A stretch of DNA of 64,000 bases. It comes from Eoetvoesia sp035555955. Its GTDB lineage: Bacteria; Pseudomonadota; Gammaproteobacteria; Burkholderiales; Burkholderiaceae_B. The notes beneath the pieces are model-generated. The model saw only the letters and a program-made list of their open reading frames with translations. It did not search any database and was not told the DNA's origin. Made by a program: the position numbers and the translations under genes. The stretch lies in assembly GCF_035555955.1 (NCBI RefSeq), contig NZ_DATMGA010000045.1:43424-107423 (forward strand). Reading direction: 5' to 3'. Positions 26,465-39,169 of this stretch are shown piece by piece. Numbering within the stretch: position 1 is the first letter of the stretch; each line of letters starts with the position of its first letter.

Positions 26465-27490
26465 TTAACGCAGGAACTGCGTGTACCACGGCATGGCGAC
26501 TTCCAGGCCCTGGACGATGTTGTACAAGGGCTTGTATCCCAGCAGGTGCTGGGCCTTGCTGATGTCGGCCTGGGAGTGGCGCACGTCGCCCGCGCGAAAA
26601 TCGCCGTACAGGGGCTGTTTGTCGTAGACGACGCCGTTATTGCCCAGGGCCTTGGCCAGGTACTGGAAGAGTTCGTTCAGCGAGGTGCGCGCATTGACCG
26701 CCACGTTGTATACCTGGTTGACGCCCTCAGGCTGGGCCAGGGCCGCAAGAATATTGGCCTGCACCGCGTTTTCCACGTAGCAGAAGTCGCGGCTGGTTTC
26801 GCCGTCGCCGTTCACCACGACATCTTCGTTGCGGATCATCGCCGACACCCACTTCGGGATGACCGCCGCATAGGCGCCGTTGGGGTCCTGGCGCTTGCCG
26901 AACACATTGAAGTAGCGCAGGCCTATGCTGCCAAAGCCATAGGAGCGCGCGAATACGTCAGCGTAAAGCTCGTTGACGAACTTGGTCACCGCGTACGGCG
27001 ACAGCGGCCGGCCGATGCGGTCTTCGACCTTGGGCAGCGCCTCGTGGTCGCCGTAGGTGGAGCTTGACGCCGCGTACACGAAGGACTTGACCTTGGCATC
27101 GCGCGCCGCCACCAGCACGTTGAGAAAGCCCGAGACATTGACGTCGTTGGTGGTGATGGGGTCTTTCAGCGAACGGGGCACCGAGCCCAGCGCAGCCTGG
27201 TGCAAAACGTAATCCACGTTCTGCACGGCTTGCTCGCAGGCAGCCGGATCGCGGATATCGCCCTTGATGAAAGTGAAGTTCGCCCATTTTTCGGGCCCCA
27301 CCGTTTTCTGGACTTCGTCCAGGTTGTATTGATGGCCGGTTGCGAAGTTGTCCAGGCCGACGACCGTCTGGTCCAGCTGCAGCAGGGTTTCCAGCAAATT
27401 GGAGCCGATGAAGCCGGCGCAGCCGGTGACCAGCCAGCGCTTGGGCTCGGTGCGCAGTTCGGCCAGAACTTCCTGATAGCGATTGCTCAT
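26465..27490 (-). CDS. wbpP: UDP-N-acetylglucosamine 4-epimerase (WbpP/TviC type)
   Basis: 341 residues, an extended SDR. The NAD-binding TGCAGFIGSN is followed by DNFATGHQYNLDEV, LHQAALGSVPRSL and the catalytic SPYAVTK (YxxxK). RYFNVFGKRQDPNGAYAAVIPKW is split over the substrate site. The sequence matches P. aeruginosa WbpP very closely as I recall it. WbpP interconverts UDP-GlcNAc and UDP-GalNAc, and also the corresponding uronic acids. With the adjacent dehydrogenase it should supply UDP-GalNAcA. It lies between that gene and the flippase. Confidence 0.92.
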   Translation of the reverse strand: MSNRYQEVLAELRTEPKRWLVTGCAGFIGSNLLETLLQLDQTVVGLDNFATGHQYNLDEVQKTVGPEKWANFTFIKGDIRDPAACEQAVQNVDYVLHQAALGSVPRSLKDPITTNDVNVSGFLNVLVAARDAKVKSFVYAASSSTYGDHEALPKVEDRIGRPLSPYAVTKFVNELYADVFARSYGFGSIGLRYFNVFGKRQDPNGAYAAVIPKWVSAMIRNEDVVVNGDGETSRDFCYVENAVQANILAALAQPEGVNQVYNVAVNARTSLNELFQYLAKALGNNGVVYDKQPLYGDFRAGDVRHSQADISKAQHLLGYKPLYNIVQGLEVAMPWYTQFLR

Positions 27491-27517
27491 GTCTACTGAT
27501 CCTTATCGATTGCCGGC

Positions 27518-28792
<1,275 letters not shown>

Positions 28793-28870
28793 CTTGAATC
28801 TCCCACGCTGCTTGCTGATATATGAAGAATTCGAAAACCCTGCCCGGCCTGGGCGGGTCGGACAAAGGGC

Positions 28871-30013
28871 TTATTTCTTGTTCCGGTGCTGGCGCCCCTG
28901 CGAAGGCAAAAGCAGCCAGGACGGGCCGCGCCAGGACACCAGCCTAGAATAAATCCAGATATAGACCGACGCAAACACGACCAGGCTGATGCACAAGGCC
29001 CAGGCGTTGTCCCACCAGATGGTGGCGGGAACCAAGCCGATGAGCGTCAACAGCCATAAATACGGCGATGCCATGGCATTGCACAGGGCCGGCACGCTAT
29101 GGCGCCGGTCGCGGCTGAACGTGACGCGAACCAGGCGCCTGAACACCAGTTGGTGCAGATGCAGGGCGTCGGGCTGGTCCACCGGCGTGCCGCGCTTGAA
29201 GCGCCGGCGCCAGATGGAGAACATGGTTTCGAATACCGGGTAGAACAGCACGGCCAGCGCGTAGAACGGCGAGACGCTTGGATTGCGTATGACCAGCAGC
29301 ACCGCCAGTTCGGCCAGCATGAAGCCAAGGAAATACGCCCCGCCGTCGCCCAGGAAGACGCGGCCGAACGGAAAGTTCCAGACCAGGAAGCCCAGGGTCG
29401 CGGCGGCCAGGGCCGTGGCGATGATGAAAATGGGAAAGTCCTGCACTTGCAGGGCCACCAGCGCAATGGAGGCGCCCATGAGGGTGGCCACCATGCCCGC
29501 CAGGCCGTTCATGCCGTCGATGATGTTGAGGGCATGCGTACAGCCGCCCACCGCCACCACCGTGAACACCAGCGACACGGGCCAGAACGACAAGGCCCAG
29601 TCAATGCCGGCAAAGCCCACCCGCGACACCCCGCCCAGCAGCCACCAGGCGATGGCGGCGGATATGAACGCAGCCACCAGCCGCTTGCCGGATCCGACGT
29701 CCTTGGTGATGTCTTCAAGCAGCCCCGCCACGAACACCGGCATGACCGCGATGAACAGCACGGGCCAAAGCCAGGTCAACGTCATGTTGCTGGGCCCCAG
29801 AACCAGCAGGCCCGCCAGACTGCCGGCGACGACCGCCAGCCCGCCTACCCGGGGTGTGGCGCGCGAATGCGAGGCCTGCGGCTTATCGAGGTCGGAGTCG
29901 CCCGTAAACGCGCCATGCCAGCGCTCCGAGGCGACAATCAGGCCGCCGACGGTGAACGCCACAATACAGATATAAATCCAGGTTAACGAGTCCCAGGTCT
30001 GAGGCGAAGCCAC
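28871..30013 (-). CDS. WecA/MraY-like polyprenyl-phosphate sugar-1-phosphate transferase
   Basis: About 380 residues with roughly 10 membrane segments. I chose GTG 30013 because GGGGG lies 4 nt before it. A TTG at 30037 would add 8 residues with no ribosome site. Family motifs: RVGGLAV, GLLEDITKD (the usual DD is ED here), ALNIIDGMNGLAG, FLGDGGAYFLGF and a C-terminal DALHLHQLVFRR (HxH). Members load HexNAc-1-phosphate or a relative onto undecaprenyl phosphate and start glycan synthesis. As first gene of the minus-strand polysaccharide operon this fits. Confidence 0.87.
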   Translation of the reverse strand: MASPQTWDSLTWIYICIVAFTVGGLIVASERWHGAFTGDSDLDKPQASHSRATPRVGGLAVVAGSLAGLLVLGPSNMTLTWLWPVLFIAVMPVFVAGLLEDITKDVGSGKRLVAAFISAAIAWWLLGGVSRVGFAGIDWALSFWPVSLVFTVVAVGGCTHALNIIDGMNGLAGMVATLMGASIALVALQVQDFPIFIIATALAAATLGFLVWNFPFGRVFLGDGGAYFLGFMLAELAVLLVIRNPSVSPFYALAVLFYPVFETMFSIWRRRFKRGTPVDQPDALHLHQLVFRRLVRVTFSRDRRHSVPALCNAMASPYLWLLTLIGLVPATIWWDNAWALCISLVVFASVYIWIYSRLVSWRGPSWLLLPSQGRQHRNKK

Positions 30014-30120
30014 ACAACCCCCTGCGCAATTGGTCAAGCATTTATTATCGGCCGAATTTGTAACAACGCGGCTCGACAGCGGGAAAAAGATGCAACCAAA
30101 GATGTTACGTGAAATCCGGC

Positions 30121-30153
30121 AAAAAAAAACCCGAGATCAAAAGATCTCGGGTT
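30121..30153 (-). terminator. Strong intrinsic terminator ending the candidate RNA
   Basis: An 11-bp perfect stem (30128-30138 with 30143-30153), AAAA loop (TTTT on the minus strand), followed on the minus strand by a run of nine T residues. Confidence 0.88.
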
Positions 30154-30272
30154 AAATCCACCAAAGGAGGAGGGTGGAGGAGACAACCGTGGCATGTCGG
30201 GCTACCAAAGCATATTTGCTTGAGACCGCGTGATTGGGGTTTTCCCTCTGCAATCACGTTTCGACATCCGAT
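30121..30272 (-). ncRNA. Candidate small RNA / structured leader with 16S-like anti-Shine-Dalgarno loop
   Basis: About 150 nt between a predicted promoter and a strong terminator on the minus strand, with no good reading frame. Three hairpins precede the terminator. 30229-30258 has an 8-bp stem CGTGATTG/CAATCACG. 30208-30221 has a 5-bp stem. 30157-30178 has stem TCCACC/GGTGGA and a 10-nt loop CUCCUCCUUU. That loop holds CCUCCUUU, the sequence at the anti-SD end of 16S rRNA. It could act on mRNA ribosome sites as a trans sRNA, or be an attenuator leader for the polysaccharide operon that begins about 108 nt further on. I do not recognise a named RNA family. Confidence 0.6.
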
Positions 30273-30278
30273 AACTAA

Positions 30279-30307
30279 ATTGTATAGAACTTGATGGTGC
30301 AACGCAA
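30279..30307 (-). promoter_or_regulatory. Predicted promoter of the candidate RNA
   Basis: Minus-strand -10 TACAAT (30279-30284) and -35-like TTGCGT (30302-30307) with a 17-bp spacer, giving a start near 30272. The 135 bp from here to the coq7 stop shows nothing else convincing, only a 4-bp CGGG/CCCG hairpin at 30327-30338. Confidence 0.6.
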
Positions 30308-30442
30308 GAAATTTTTGAAAATCAACCGGGAAAACCCGATTTGTTGCTTTTTTACAGCTCCTCCCTATGAAAATAGTACTTCGCAACTAGTAAAAACCCG
30401 CGTTTTGAATTGATTTGTCTCAATTGTTTCGTTTGTTTTCAA

Positions 30443-31129
30443 TTAGATTCTATAGGCTGTCGTCGTCATCACCTTGGACATCAGGCGCATGGCCAGCCTT
30501 GCCGGGCCCGGCAGGGTTTTCCCGCCCTGATCCTGGGCCGTCTTGCGGTGCCGTGCCTCATCGTCGCGCATCTGCTCCACAATGCGGCGCGACCGCGCGT
30601 CGGCGGCAGGCAGCGCTTTCAGGTGGGACTCCAGGTGACGCTCGACCTGGGCCTCGGTTTCGGCCATGAAGCCCAGGTTGCGGGCCGAGCCGGCCAGGCC
30701 GGCCAGCATGCCCAGCGCGAACGAGCCCGAGTACCAAAGCGGATTCAGGTAGCTGGGACGGCTTTGCAATTCGGCCAGGCGCTGGCCGCACCACACCAGA
30801 TGGTCGACTTCTTCGGCCGCCGCCTTGCGGAACACACCACGCGCCCCGTCGTCGCGGCTGAGCACGGCCTGGCCCCGGTACAGGGCCTGCGCGCACACCT
30901 CGCCTACGTGATTGACCCGCATCAGCCCGGCGGCGTGCTTCTGCTCGGCCGCCGACAGCGGCTCGGCATCCGGGCCGGGCCGGCCGGCCGGATTCGGACG
31001 GCTGGCATGCGCAAAGCCGCCCAACACTTCCAAAGCCCTGCCCACCTCGGACAACAGCGCGTCGACGCCGCTCATGCGTCGGACCAAGCCGCTGTTATTC
31101 GAGTCAGTATCGTGTTCTTGTGCGCGCAT
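30443..31129 (-). CDS. coq7: 3-demethoxyubiquinol 3-hydroxylase (Coq7)
   Basis: 228 residues. The di-iron ligands appear in order: HVGEVCAQ, EEVDH (ExxH), a Glu in MAETEAQVERHLE and DEARH (ExxH). This matches the Coq7 pattern. It hydroxylates the demethoxy-ubiquinone ring in ubiquinone synthesis at the inner membrane. The start at 31129 keeps the full frame; a second Met 18 codons on is possible, and neither has a clear ribosome site. Confidence 0.95.
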   Translation of the reverse strand: MRAQEHDTDSNNSGLVRRMSGVDALLSEVGRALEVLGGFAHASRPNPAGRPGPDAEPLSAAEQKHAAGLMRVNHVGEVCAQALYRGQAVLSRDDGARGVFRKAAAEEVDHLVWCGQRLAELQSRPSYLNPLWYSGSFALGMLAGLAGSARNLGFMAETEAQVERHLESHLKALPAADARSRRIVEQMRDDEARHRKTAQDQGGKTLPGPARLAMRLMSKVMTTTAYRI

Positions 31130-31305
31130 GATGTCCCAGGTAAAGCCGCAAGATAAAATCCGAAAGGGGCTGGAAACGGAATCAAGTCCGTGTCAACCCC
31201 GATTCAATAATACAAAAAAACCGGAAAAGGCGGGCCGGTATCCGCCTGCTCTATACTCCTTCTTCAAACCCATACTCTTTCAGATTCACGCACGAGGCTC
31301 ACCAA

Positions 31306-31743
31306 ATGGAATGCATTATCGATTGGGGCGGACCCGACGGCATGTTGTTCACAGCCCGCACGGGCAGCGGACACGTCACCGCCATGGACGGCGCCCCCGA
31401 CGGCGGCGGCAACAATCTTGCCCCCCGTCCGATGGAAATGATGCTTGCCGGGGCCGGCGGCTGCGCCGCCTACGACGTGGTGCTTATCCTCAAGCGCGGC
31501 CGACACAAGATAAGCGGCTGCCAGGTCAAGCTGACCAGCGAGCGCGCCGCCGAAGACCCCAAGGTGTTCACGAAAATCCACTTCGCGTTTACCGTGACGG
31601 GCTCGGCCCTGCCGCAAGCCGCGGTGGAGCGCGCCGTGCAGCTTTCGCACGACAAGTATTGCTCGGCCACCGCCATGCTGAGCAAGACCGCCGAGATCAC
31701 GCACTCCATCGTTATCGTGGACACATCGGCCCCCGCAAATTAA
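31306..31743 (+). CDS. OsmC family protein
   Basis: 145 residues. The two redox cysteines expected in OsmC/Ohr folds are present: Cys53 in GAGGCAAYDV and Cys119 in HDKYCSATAML. The organisation is closest to the YhfA-like OsmC group. These proteins reduce organic peroxides or have uncharacterised thiol roles in the cytoplasm. It reads into the thyA-folA pair with a 42-bp gap and is divergent from coq7. Confidence 0.9.
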   Translation: MECIIDWGGPDGMLFTARTGSGHVTAMDGAPDGGGNNLAPRPMEMMLAGAGGCAAYDVVLILKRGRHKISGCQVKLTSERAAEDPKVFTKIHFAFTVTGSALPQAAVERAVQLSHDKYCSATAMLSKTAEITHSIVIVDTSAPAN

Positions 31744-31785
31744 TCACCAACGCCCACGACTACCCTTATCGACTACCGTTACCTC

Positions 31786-32580
31786 ATGCACCAATACGAA
31801 GACTTCATGCGCCATGTCTTTGAGCACGGCCAAGCCAAGACAGACCGCACCGGCACCGGCACCCGCTCGGTGTTCGGCTATCAAATGCGCTTCGACCTGG
31901 CCGAAGGCTTTCCATTGGTAACCACCAAGAAGCTGCACACCAAAAGCATTTTCATCGAGCTGCTCTGGTTCCTGCGCGGCGACTCCAACGTAAGGTGGCT
32001 GCAGGAACGCGGTGTAAGCATCTGGAACGAATGGGCCGACGAACAGGGCAACCTGGGGCCGGTGTACGGCGTGCAGTGGCGTTCGTGGCCCACGCCGTCT
32101 GGCGGCCACATCGACCAGATAACGCAGGTGGTCGAGCAAATCCGCAACAACCCCGATTCGCGCCGCCTGATCGTCTCGGCCTGGAACGTCGGCGACATTC
32201 CCAATATGGCGCTGCCGCCCTGCCACGCCTTCTTCCAGTTCTATGTGGCCGACGGCAAGCTGTCGTGCCAGTTGTACCAGCGCAGCGCCGACATCTTCCT
32301 GGGCGTGCCCTTCAATATCGCCAGCTACGCCCTGCTTACGCACATGGTGGCGCAGCAGTGCGATCTCGAAGTGGGCGACTTCATCTGGACGGGCGGCGAC
32401 TGCCATCTGTACAGCAATCACTTCGACCAAGTGCAGCTGCAGCTTTCGCGCGAACCCCGGCCCTATCCCCGATTGAACATCCGGCGCAAACCGGCCAGCC
32501 TGTTCGACTACGACTACGAGGATTTCGAGATCCTCGACTACAACCCGCATCCGCACATCAAGGCTCCCGTGGCGGTTTAG
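31786..32580 (+). CDS. thyA: Thymidylate synthase
   Basis: 264 residues, the E. coli ThyA length. The catalytic Cys is in ALPPCHAFFQFYV, and YQRSADIFLGVPFNIASYALLTHM and the DPHP-like C-terminus YNPHPHIKAPVAV follow the family. It makes dTMP from dUMP with methylene-tetrahydrofolate, yielding dihydrofolate, which FolA (next gene, 68 bp on) recycles. The C-terminal Val closes the active site. Confidence 0.97.
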   Translation: MHQYEDFMRHVFEHGQAKTDRTGTGTRSVFGYQMRFDLAEGFPLVTTKKLHTKSIFIELLWFLRGDSNVRWLQERGVSIWNEWADEQGNLGPVYGVQWRSWPTPSGGHIDQITQVVEQIRNNPDSRRLIVSAWNVGDIPNMALPPCHAFFQFYVADGKLSCQLYQRSADIFLGVPFNIASYALLTHMVAQQCDLEVGDFIWTGGDCHLYSNHFDQVQLQLSREPRPYPRLNIRRKPASLFDYDYEDFEILDYNPHPHIKAPVAV

Positions 32581-32648
32581 GGCGCTGCGCCCGCAGCCCT
32601 CACGCAACATCCTTGAAAAGCGCCAACAGCTTCCACGCAGGACCAGCC

Positions 32649-33146
32649 ATGAGCAAACCCCGCATCAAGTTCGTCGTCGCCTATTCCGACAACCGCGTCA
32701 TAGGCCGCGACAACGAGCTGCCTTGGCGCCTTCCGGGCGACCTGGCCCACTTCAAGCGCAGCACCATGGGCCAGCCCATCATCATGGGGCGCAAGACCTG
32801 GGAATCGCTGGGCCGCCCGCTGCCCGGCCGCCCCAACCTCGTCGTCAGCCGCGATGCGGGCTATGCGGCGCCAGGCGCCCAGGTGTTCACCTCGGTCGAG
32901 CAGGCCCTGCAAAGCTGCGCCGGGCAAGCCTCGGCGTGCATCATCGGCGGCGCGCAAATCTTCGAGCGGGCCCTGCCCCTGGCCGATGAAATCATCGCCA
33001 CCGAGGTTCACGCGCAGGTCGACGGCGACGTGTTCTTTCCGCCGCTGCCCGAATCCGAATGGGAAGAAACCGAACGTCTCGCCCAGCCCGAGGAAAACGG
33101 CTACCGCTACGACTTCGTTGTCTACACGCGCCGCAAAGAGCCATAA
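32649..33146 (+). CDS. folA: Dihydrofolate reductase
   Basis: 165 residues from ATG 32649. The frame is open upstream only as a shadow of thyA. Features: VVAYSDNRVIGRDNELPWRLPGDLAHFKR split over the folate site (the D in PGDLAHF is catalytic), IMGRKTWESLG, the NADPH-binding IIGGAQIFERAL and a C-terminal ENGYRYDFVVYTR strand. It reduces dihydrofolate to tetrahydrofolate, partnering ThyA. Confidence 0.97.
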   Translation: MSKPRIKFVVAYSDNRVIGRDNELPWRLPGDLAHFKRSTMGQPIIMGRKTWESLGRPLPGRPNLVVSRDAGYAAPGAQVFTSVEQALQSCAGQASACIIGGAQIFERALPLADEIIATEVHAQVDGDVFFPPLPESEWEETERLAQPEENGYRYDFVVYTRRKEP

Positions 33147-33177
33147 TGATCATGAGTTCTGTAGCGCGGAGATCATC

Positions 33178-34506
33178 ATGAAAGACAAAGCCAGCAACAT
33201 TCCCGATCTTTCCAGTTTGTGGATGCCGTTTACGGCCAACCGCAAGTTCAAGCAGCATCCGCGCCTGCTGGCCAGCGCCAAGGGCATGTATTACACCGAC
33301 GTCGACGGCAAGCAGATACTCGACAGCACCTCGGGGCTGTGGTGCGTCAACGCGGGGCATGGCCGCCAGGAAATCATCGACGCCATCAGCCGCCAGACCA
33401 GCACACTGGACTATGCGCCGGGCTTTCAAATGGGGCATCCCGGCGCGTTCCAGGCCGCGGCCGCCGTCGCCGCCATCATGCCCAAGGGCCTGGACCGCAT
33501 CTTCTTCACGAACTCGGGTTCGGAGTCGGTCGACACCGCGCTGAAGATCGCGCTGGCCTACCACCGATCGCGCGGCGAAGGCCAGCGCACGCGCTTCATC
33601 GGCCGCGAGCGCGGCTACCACGGCGTGGGGTTCGGCGGCATATCGGTGGGCGGCATCACCCCCAACCGCAAGGCCTATTCAGGCGCCCTGCTGCCGTCGG
33701 TCGATCACCTGTCGCATACCCACGACCTGGAACACAATGCATTCAGCCGAGGCCAGCCGGCCTGGGGCGGGCACCTTGCGGATCAACTCGAAGAACTGGT
33801 CAACCTGCACGACGCCTCGACCATCGCCGCCGTCATCGTCGAGCCCATGGCCGGATCGGCCGGCGTGCTGCTGCCGCCCAAGGGCTATCTGGAAAGGCTG
33901 CGGGCCATTACGGAAAAGCACGGCATTCTGCTGATCTTCGACGAAGTCATCACTGCTTTCGGGCGCCTGGGCGCGGCAACCGCCAGCGAATTCTTTGGCG
34001 TCACGCCCGACCTCATCACCCTGGCCAAGGGCATCAGCAATGCCAGCGTGCCTTGCGGCGCCGTCGCCATACGGCGCGAAATCCACGACAGCGTCATCGA
34101 CTCGGCCGCCGACGGCATCGAGCTGTTCCACGGCTATACCTACTCGGGCCACCCGTTGGCCATGGCTGCCGTACTGGCCACGCTGGGCATCTACGAGCGC
34201 GACAAGCTGTTCGCCCGCGCCCATAAACTGGCGCCCAGATTCGAGGCCGCCGCGCATGCACTGCGGGGCACTCGCCACGTCGTCGACATCCGCAACCTGG
34301 GCCTGGTCGCCGGCATCGAGCTGGCCTCGCGGCCCGGCGCCCCCGGAGCCCGCACCGCCGAGGCCTTCCAGACCTGCTTCGACCGAGGCGTGCTGCTGCG
34401 CTACACCGGCGACACCATTGCCGTCTCGCCGCCGCTAATCATCGAGGAAGACCAGATCGACCAGCTCTTCGGCACCATAAAGAGCGTGCTGGAAAAGCTG
34501 GACTGA
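33178..34506 (+). CDS. Omega-amino acid:pyruvate aminotransferase (beta-alanine-pyruvate type)
   Basis: 442 residues from ATG 33178, with GGAG 6 nt upstream. Class III aminotransferase: WMPFTANRKFK, GLWCVNAGHGR, NSGSESVDTALKIA, IFDEVITAFGR and the PLP lysine in LAKGISNA. The opening sequence is typical of beta-alanine-pyruvate aminotransferases, which move amino groups from beta-alanine or other omega-amino donors to pyruvate. Substrate range is not certain. A 12-bp inverted repeat follows the gene. Confidence 0.92.
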   Translation: MKDKASNIPDLSSLWMPFTANRKFKQHPRLLASAKGMYYTDVDGKQILDSTSGLWCVNAGHGRQEIIDAISRQTSTLDYAPGFQMGHPGAFQAAAAVAAIMPKGLDRIFFTNSGSESVDTALKIALAYHRSRGEGQRTRFIGRERGYHGVGFGGISVGGITPNRKAYSGALLPSVDHLSHTHDLEHNAFSRGQPAWGGHLADQLEELVNLHDASTIAAVIVEPMAGSAGVLLPPKGYLERLRAITEKHGILLIFDEVITAFGRLGAATASEFFGVTPDLITLAKGISNASVPCGAVAIRREIHDSVIDSAADGIELFHGYTYSGHPLAMAAVLATLGIYERDKLFARAHKLAPRFEAAAHALRGTRHVVDIRNLGLVAGIELASRPGAPGARTAEAFQTCFDRGVLLRYTGDTIAVSPPLIIEEDQIDQLFGTIKSVLEKLD

Positions 34507-34570
34507 CCTGGCTTTGCGGCCGCGCGAATCGCATGCGCCGCGTCAGGCCGCCGGCCCCTTAAGTTCAAAC

Positions 34571-34604
34571 AACGACGGCCGAAGCTCCCGCGTCGGCCGT
34601 CGTT
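34571..34604. terminator. Bidirectional terminator hairpin between convergent genes
   Basis: Perfect 12-bp inverted repeat AACGACGGCCGA (34571-34582) / TCGGCCGTCGTT (34593-34604) with a 10-nt loop. It lies between the aminotransferase (+) and gcvP (-). T-runs are short, so efficiency is uncertain. Confidence 0.6.
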
Positions 34605-34622
34605 AAATTCCGGCAGCCGGGT

Positions 34623-37505
<2,883 letters not shown>

Positions 37506-37583
37506 AGTTGAAAAAGCTCATACAAAGAGTGGAAGCGCGCAGGGGCGCACTGTTTGCCGCGGGCCAGGCCGGACAGCCGACGC

Positions 37584-37964
37584 TCAGCCGGCGTCGACCA
37601 GCGACTGGTAGCCTTCGCCGTCCAGCAGGGCATCGGCATCGGCCGCATTGGCGGGCTTGATCTTGAAGATCCAGGTGTCGAAGGCTGCCTGGTTGATGAG
37701 GTCGGGCTGGCCGTCCAGGGCCTCGTTGAATTCCACGACTTCGCCGGCCACGGGCGCATAGATGTCGCTGGCGGCCTTTACCGACTCGACCACGCCGGCG
37801 ACATCGCCGGCGGCAAGCTGGGCCCCCACCTTGAAATCGCCGACAAAGACCAGGTCGCCCAGCTGATCCTGGGCATTGTCGGTAATGCCGACCAGGAACG
37901 CATCGCCTTCCGGCTTGACCCATTCGTGAGAGGACGTGTACTTGCGATCGTTGGGAAGACTCAT
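37584..37964 (-). CDS. gcvH: Glycine cleavage system H protein
   Basis: 126 residues from ATG 37964. An upstream in-frame extension has no family match. The lipoylated lysine is in VESVKAASD, and KYTSSHEWVK opens the barrel. GcvH carries the aminomethyl group between GcvP, GcvT and the lipoamide dehydrogenase. It sits between gcvT and gcvP as usual. Confidence 0.96.
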   Translation of the reverse strand: MSLPNDRKYTSSHEWVKPEGDAFLVGITDNAQDQLGDLVFVGDFKVGAQLAAGDVAGVVESVKAASDIYAPVAGEVVEFNEALDGQPDLINQAAFDTWIFKIKPANAADADALLDGEGYQSLVDAG

Positions 37965-38017
37965 GATTAACCTCGTGAAATGGATTTGGTTTCGGTAACT
38001 GAAGAATTCGCGGCGCT

Positions 38018-39112
38018 TCAGGCAAGCACCTTGCCATGGCGCACAAATGGCATTGTCGCAATTTCGGCGGGCATCCACTTGTCGCGGATCTTCACCTGGA
38101 CTTTATCGCCGGGCGCCGCGCCCTGCGGAACCCGCGCCATGGCGATCGACACGCCCATGGTCGGCGACATGGTGCCGCTGGTGGTTTCCCCTTCGCCCTG
38201 CCCGGTGCGGACAGCCATATGGGCCCGCATGACGCCGCGTTCGAGCAGCTTCAGGCCGACCATGACGCGCTCGCTGGGCGCCCCCTCCAGCGCATCGCGG
38301 CCGATGAACCGCCGTTCGGCGTCCTTGAGCGATACCGTCCAGCCCAGGCCGGATTCGGCGGGCAGCACGGACTCGTCCATGTCCTGGCCATACAGGTTCA
38401 TGCCGGCTTCCAGGCGCAGGGTATCGCGCGCGCCCAGGCCGCAGGGGCGCACGCCCAGGCCGAGCAGATCGTCCCAAAGGCGCTGGACCTGCGCCGCCGG
38501 CAGCAGGATCTCGAAGCCGTCCTCGCCGGTATAGCCGGTGCGGGCCACCATGGTCGGCTCATCGATCAAGGCGCCCGAAAAAGGGCTCAAGGCTTCAGTG
38601 GCCGCCTGCCAGGACGGCCGCGCATCCCACACTTTCTGGCGCGCGTTGGGTCCCTGAACGGCCAGCATGGCCAGGTCGCGGCGAGGCTCGAGGTGCACGG
38701 CGAAGTTTTCGCTGTCGGCCACCCGCTGCATCCAGGCCAGGTCGGCCTGGGCCGTGGCCGCGTTGACGACCGCCCGCCAGGATTCGTTGCTGAAGAAATA
38801 AACGATGAGATCGTCGACGACGCCGCCTTCGGGATTGAGCATGCACGAGTACAGTGCCTTGCCCGGCGCCGCCAGGCGGGCCACGTCATTGGCCAGAAGA
38901 CGCCGCAGATAATCCTTGGAGCCGGGCCCGGAGATATCGATGGCCAGCATGTGCGAGACATCGAACATGCCGGCGTCGCGCCGCACGGCGTGGTGCTCTT
39001 CGATTTGCGAGCCGTACGAAACCGGCATTTCCCAACCGCCGAAATCGACCATTCTGGCGCCGGCGCGGATGTGGGCATCGAACAAGGGGGTGCGTGCAAG
39101 CGCAGCGGACAT
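38018..39112 (-). CDS. gcvT: Glycine cleavage system T protein (aminomethyltransferase)
   Basis: 364 residues from ATG 39112. The upstream in-frame stretch is the riboswitch leader. Conserved: LFDAHIRAGARMVDFGGWEMPV, DVSHM, GGVVDDLI, RTGYTGEDGFEI and RLEAGMNLYGQDMD. It transfers the one-carbon unit to tetrahydrofolate, releasing ammonia. First structural gene of the glycine cleavage operon, about 60 nt after the riboswitch. Confidence 0.96.
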   Translation of the reverse strand: MSAALARTPLFDAHIRAGARMVDFGGWEMPVSYGSQIEEHHAVRRDAGMFDVSHMLAIDISGPGSKDYLRRLLANDVARLAAPGKALYSCMLNPEGGVVDDLIVYFFSNESWRAVVNAATAQADLAWMQRVADSENFAVHLEPRRDLAMLAVQGPNARQKVWDARPSWQAATEALSPFSGALIDEPTMVARTGYTGEDGFEILLPAAQVQRLWDDLLGLGVRPCGLGARDTLRLEAGMNLYGQDMDESVLPAESGLGWTVSLKDAERRFIGRDALEGAPSERVMVGLKLLERGVMRAHMAVRTGQGEGETTSGTMSPTMGVSIAMARVPQGAAPGDKVQVKIRDKWMPAEIATMPFVRHGKVLA

Positions 39113-39169
39113 GGAGGCTCCTGGGTGGCGGACGAAGACGGAATGCAACGATATAGCAGCTGAAACCGC

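Noticed and set aside
30105..30386. 93-codon minus-strand frame across the intergenic RNA
   Set aside because: It runs through the predicted promoter, hairpins and terminator, has no ribosome site and no protein-like pattern.
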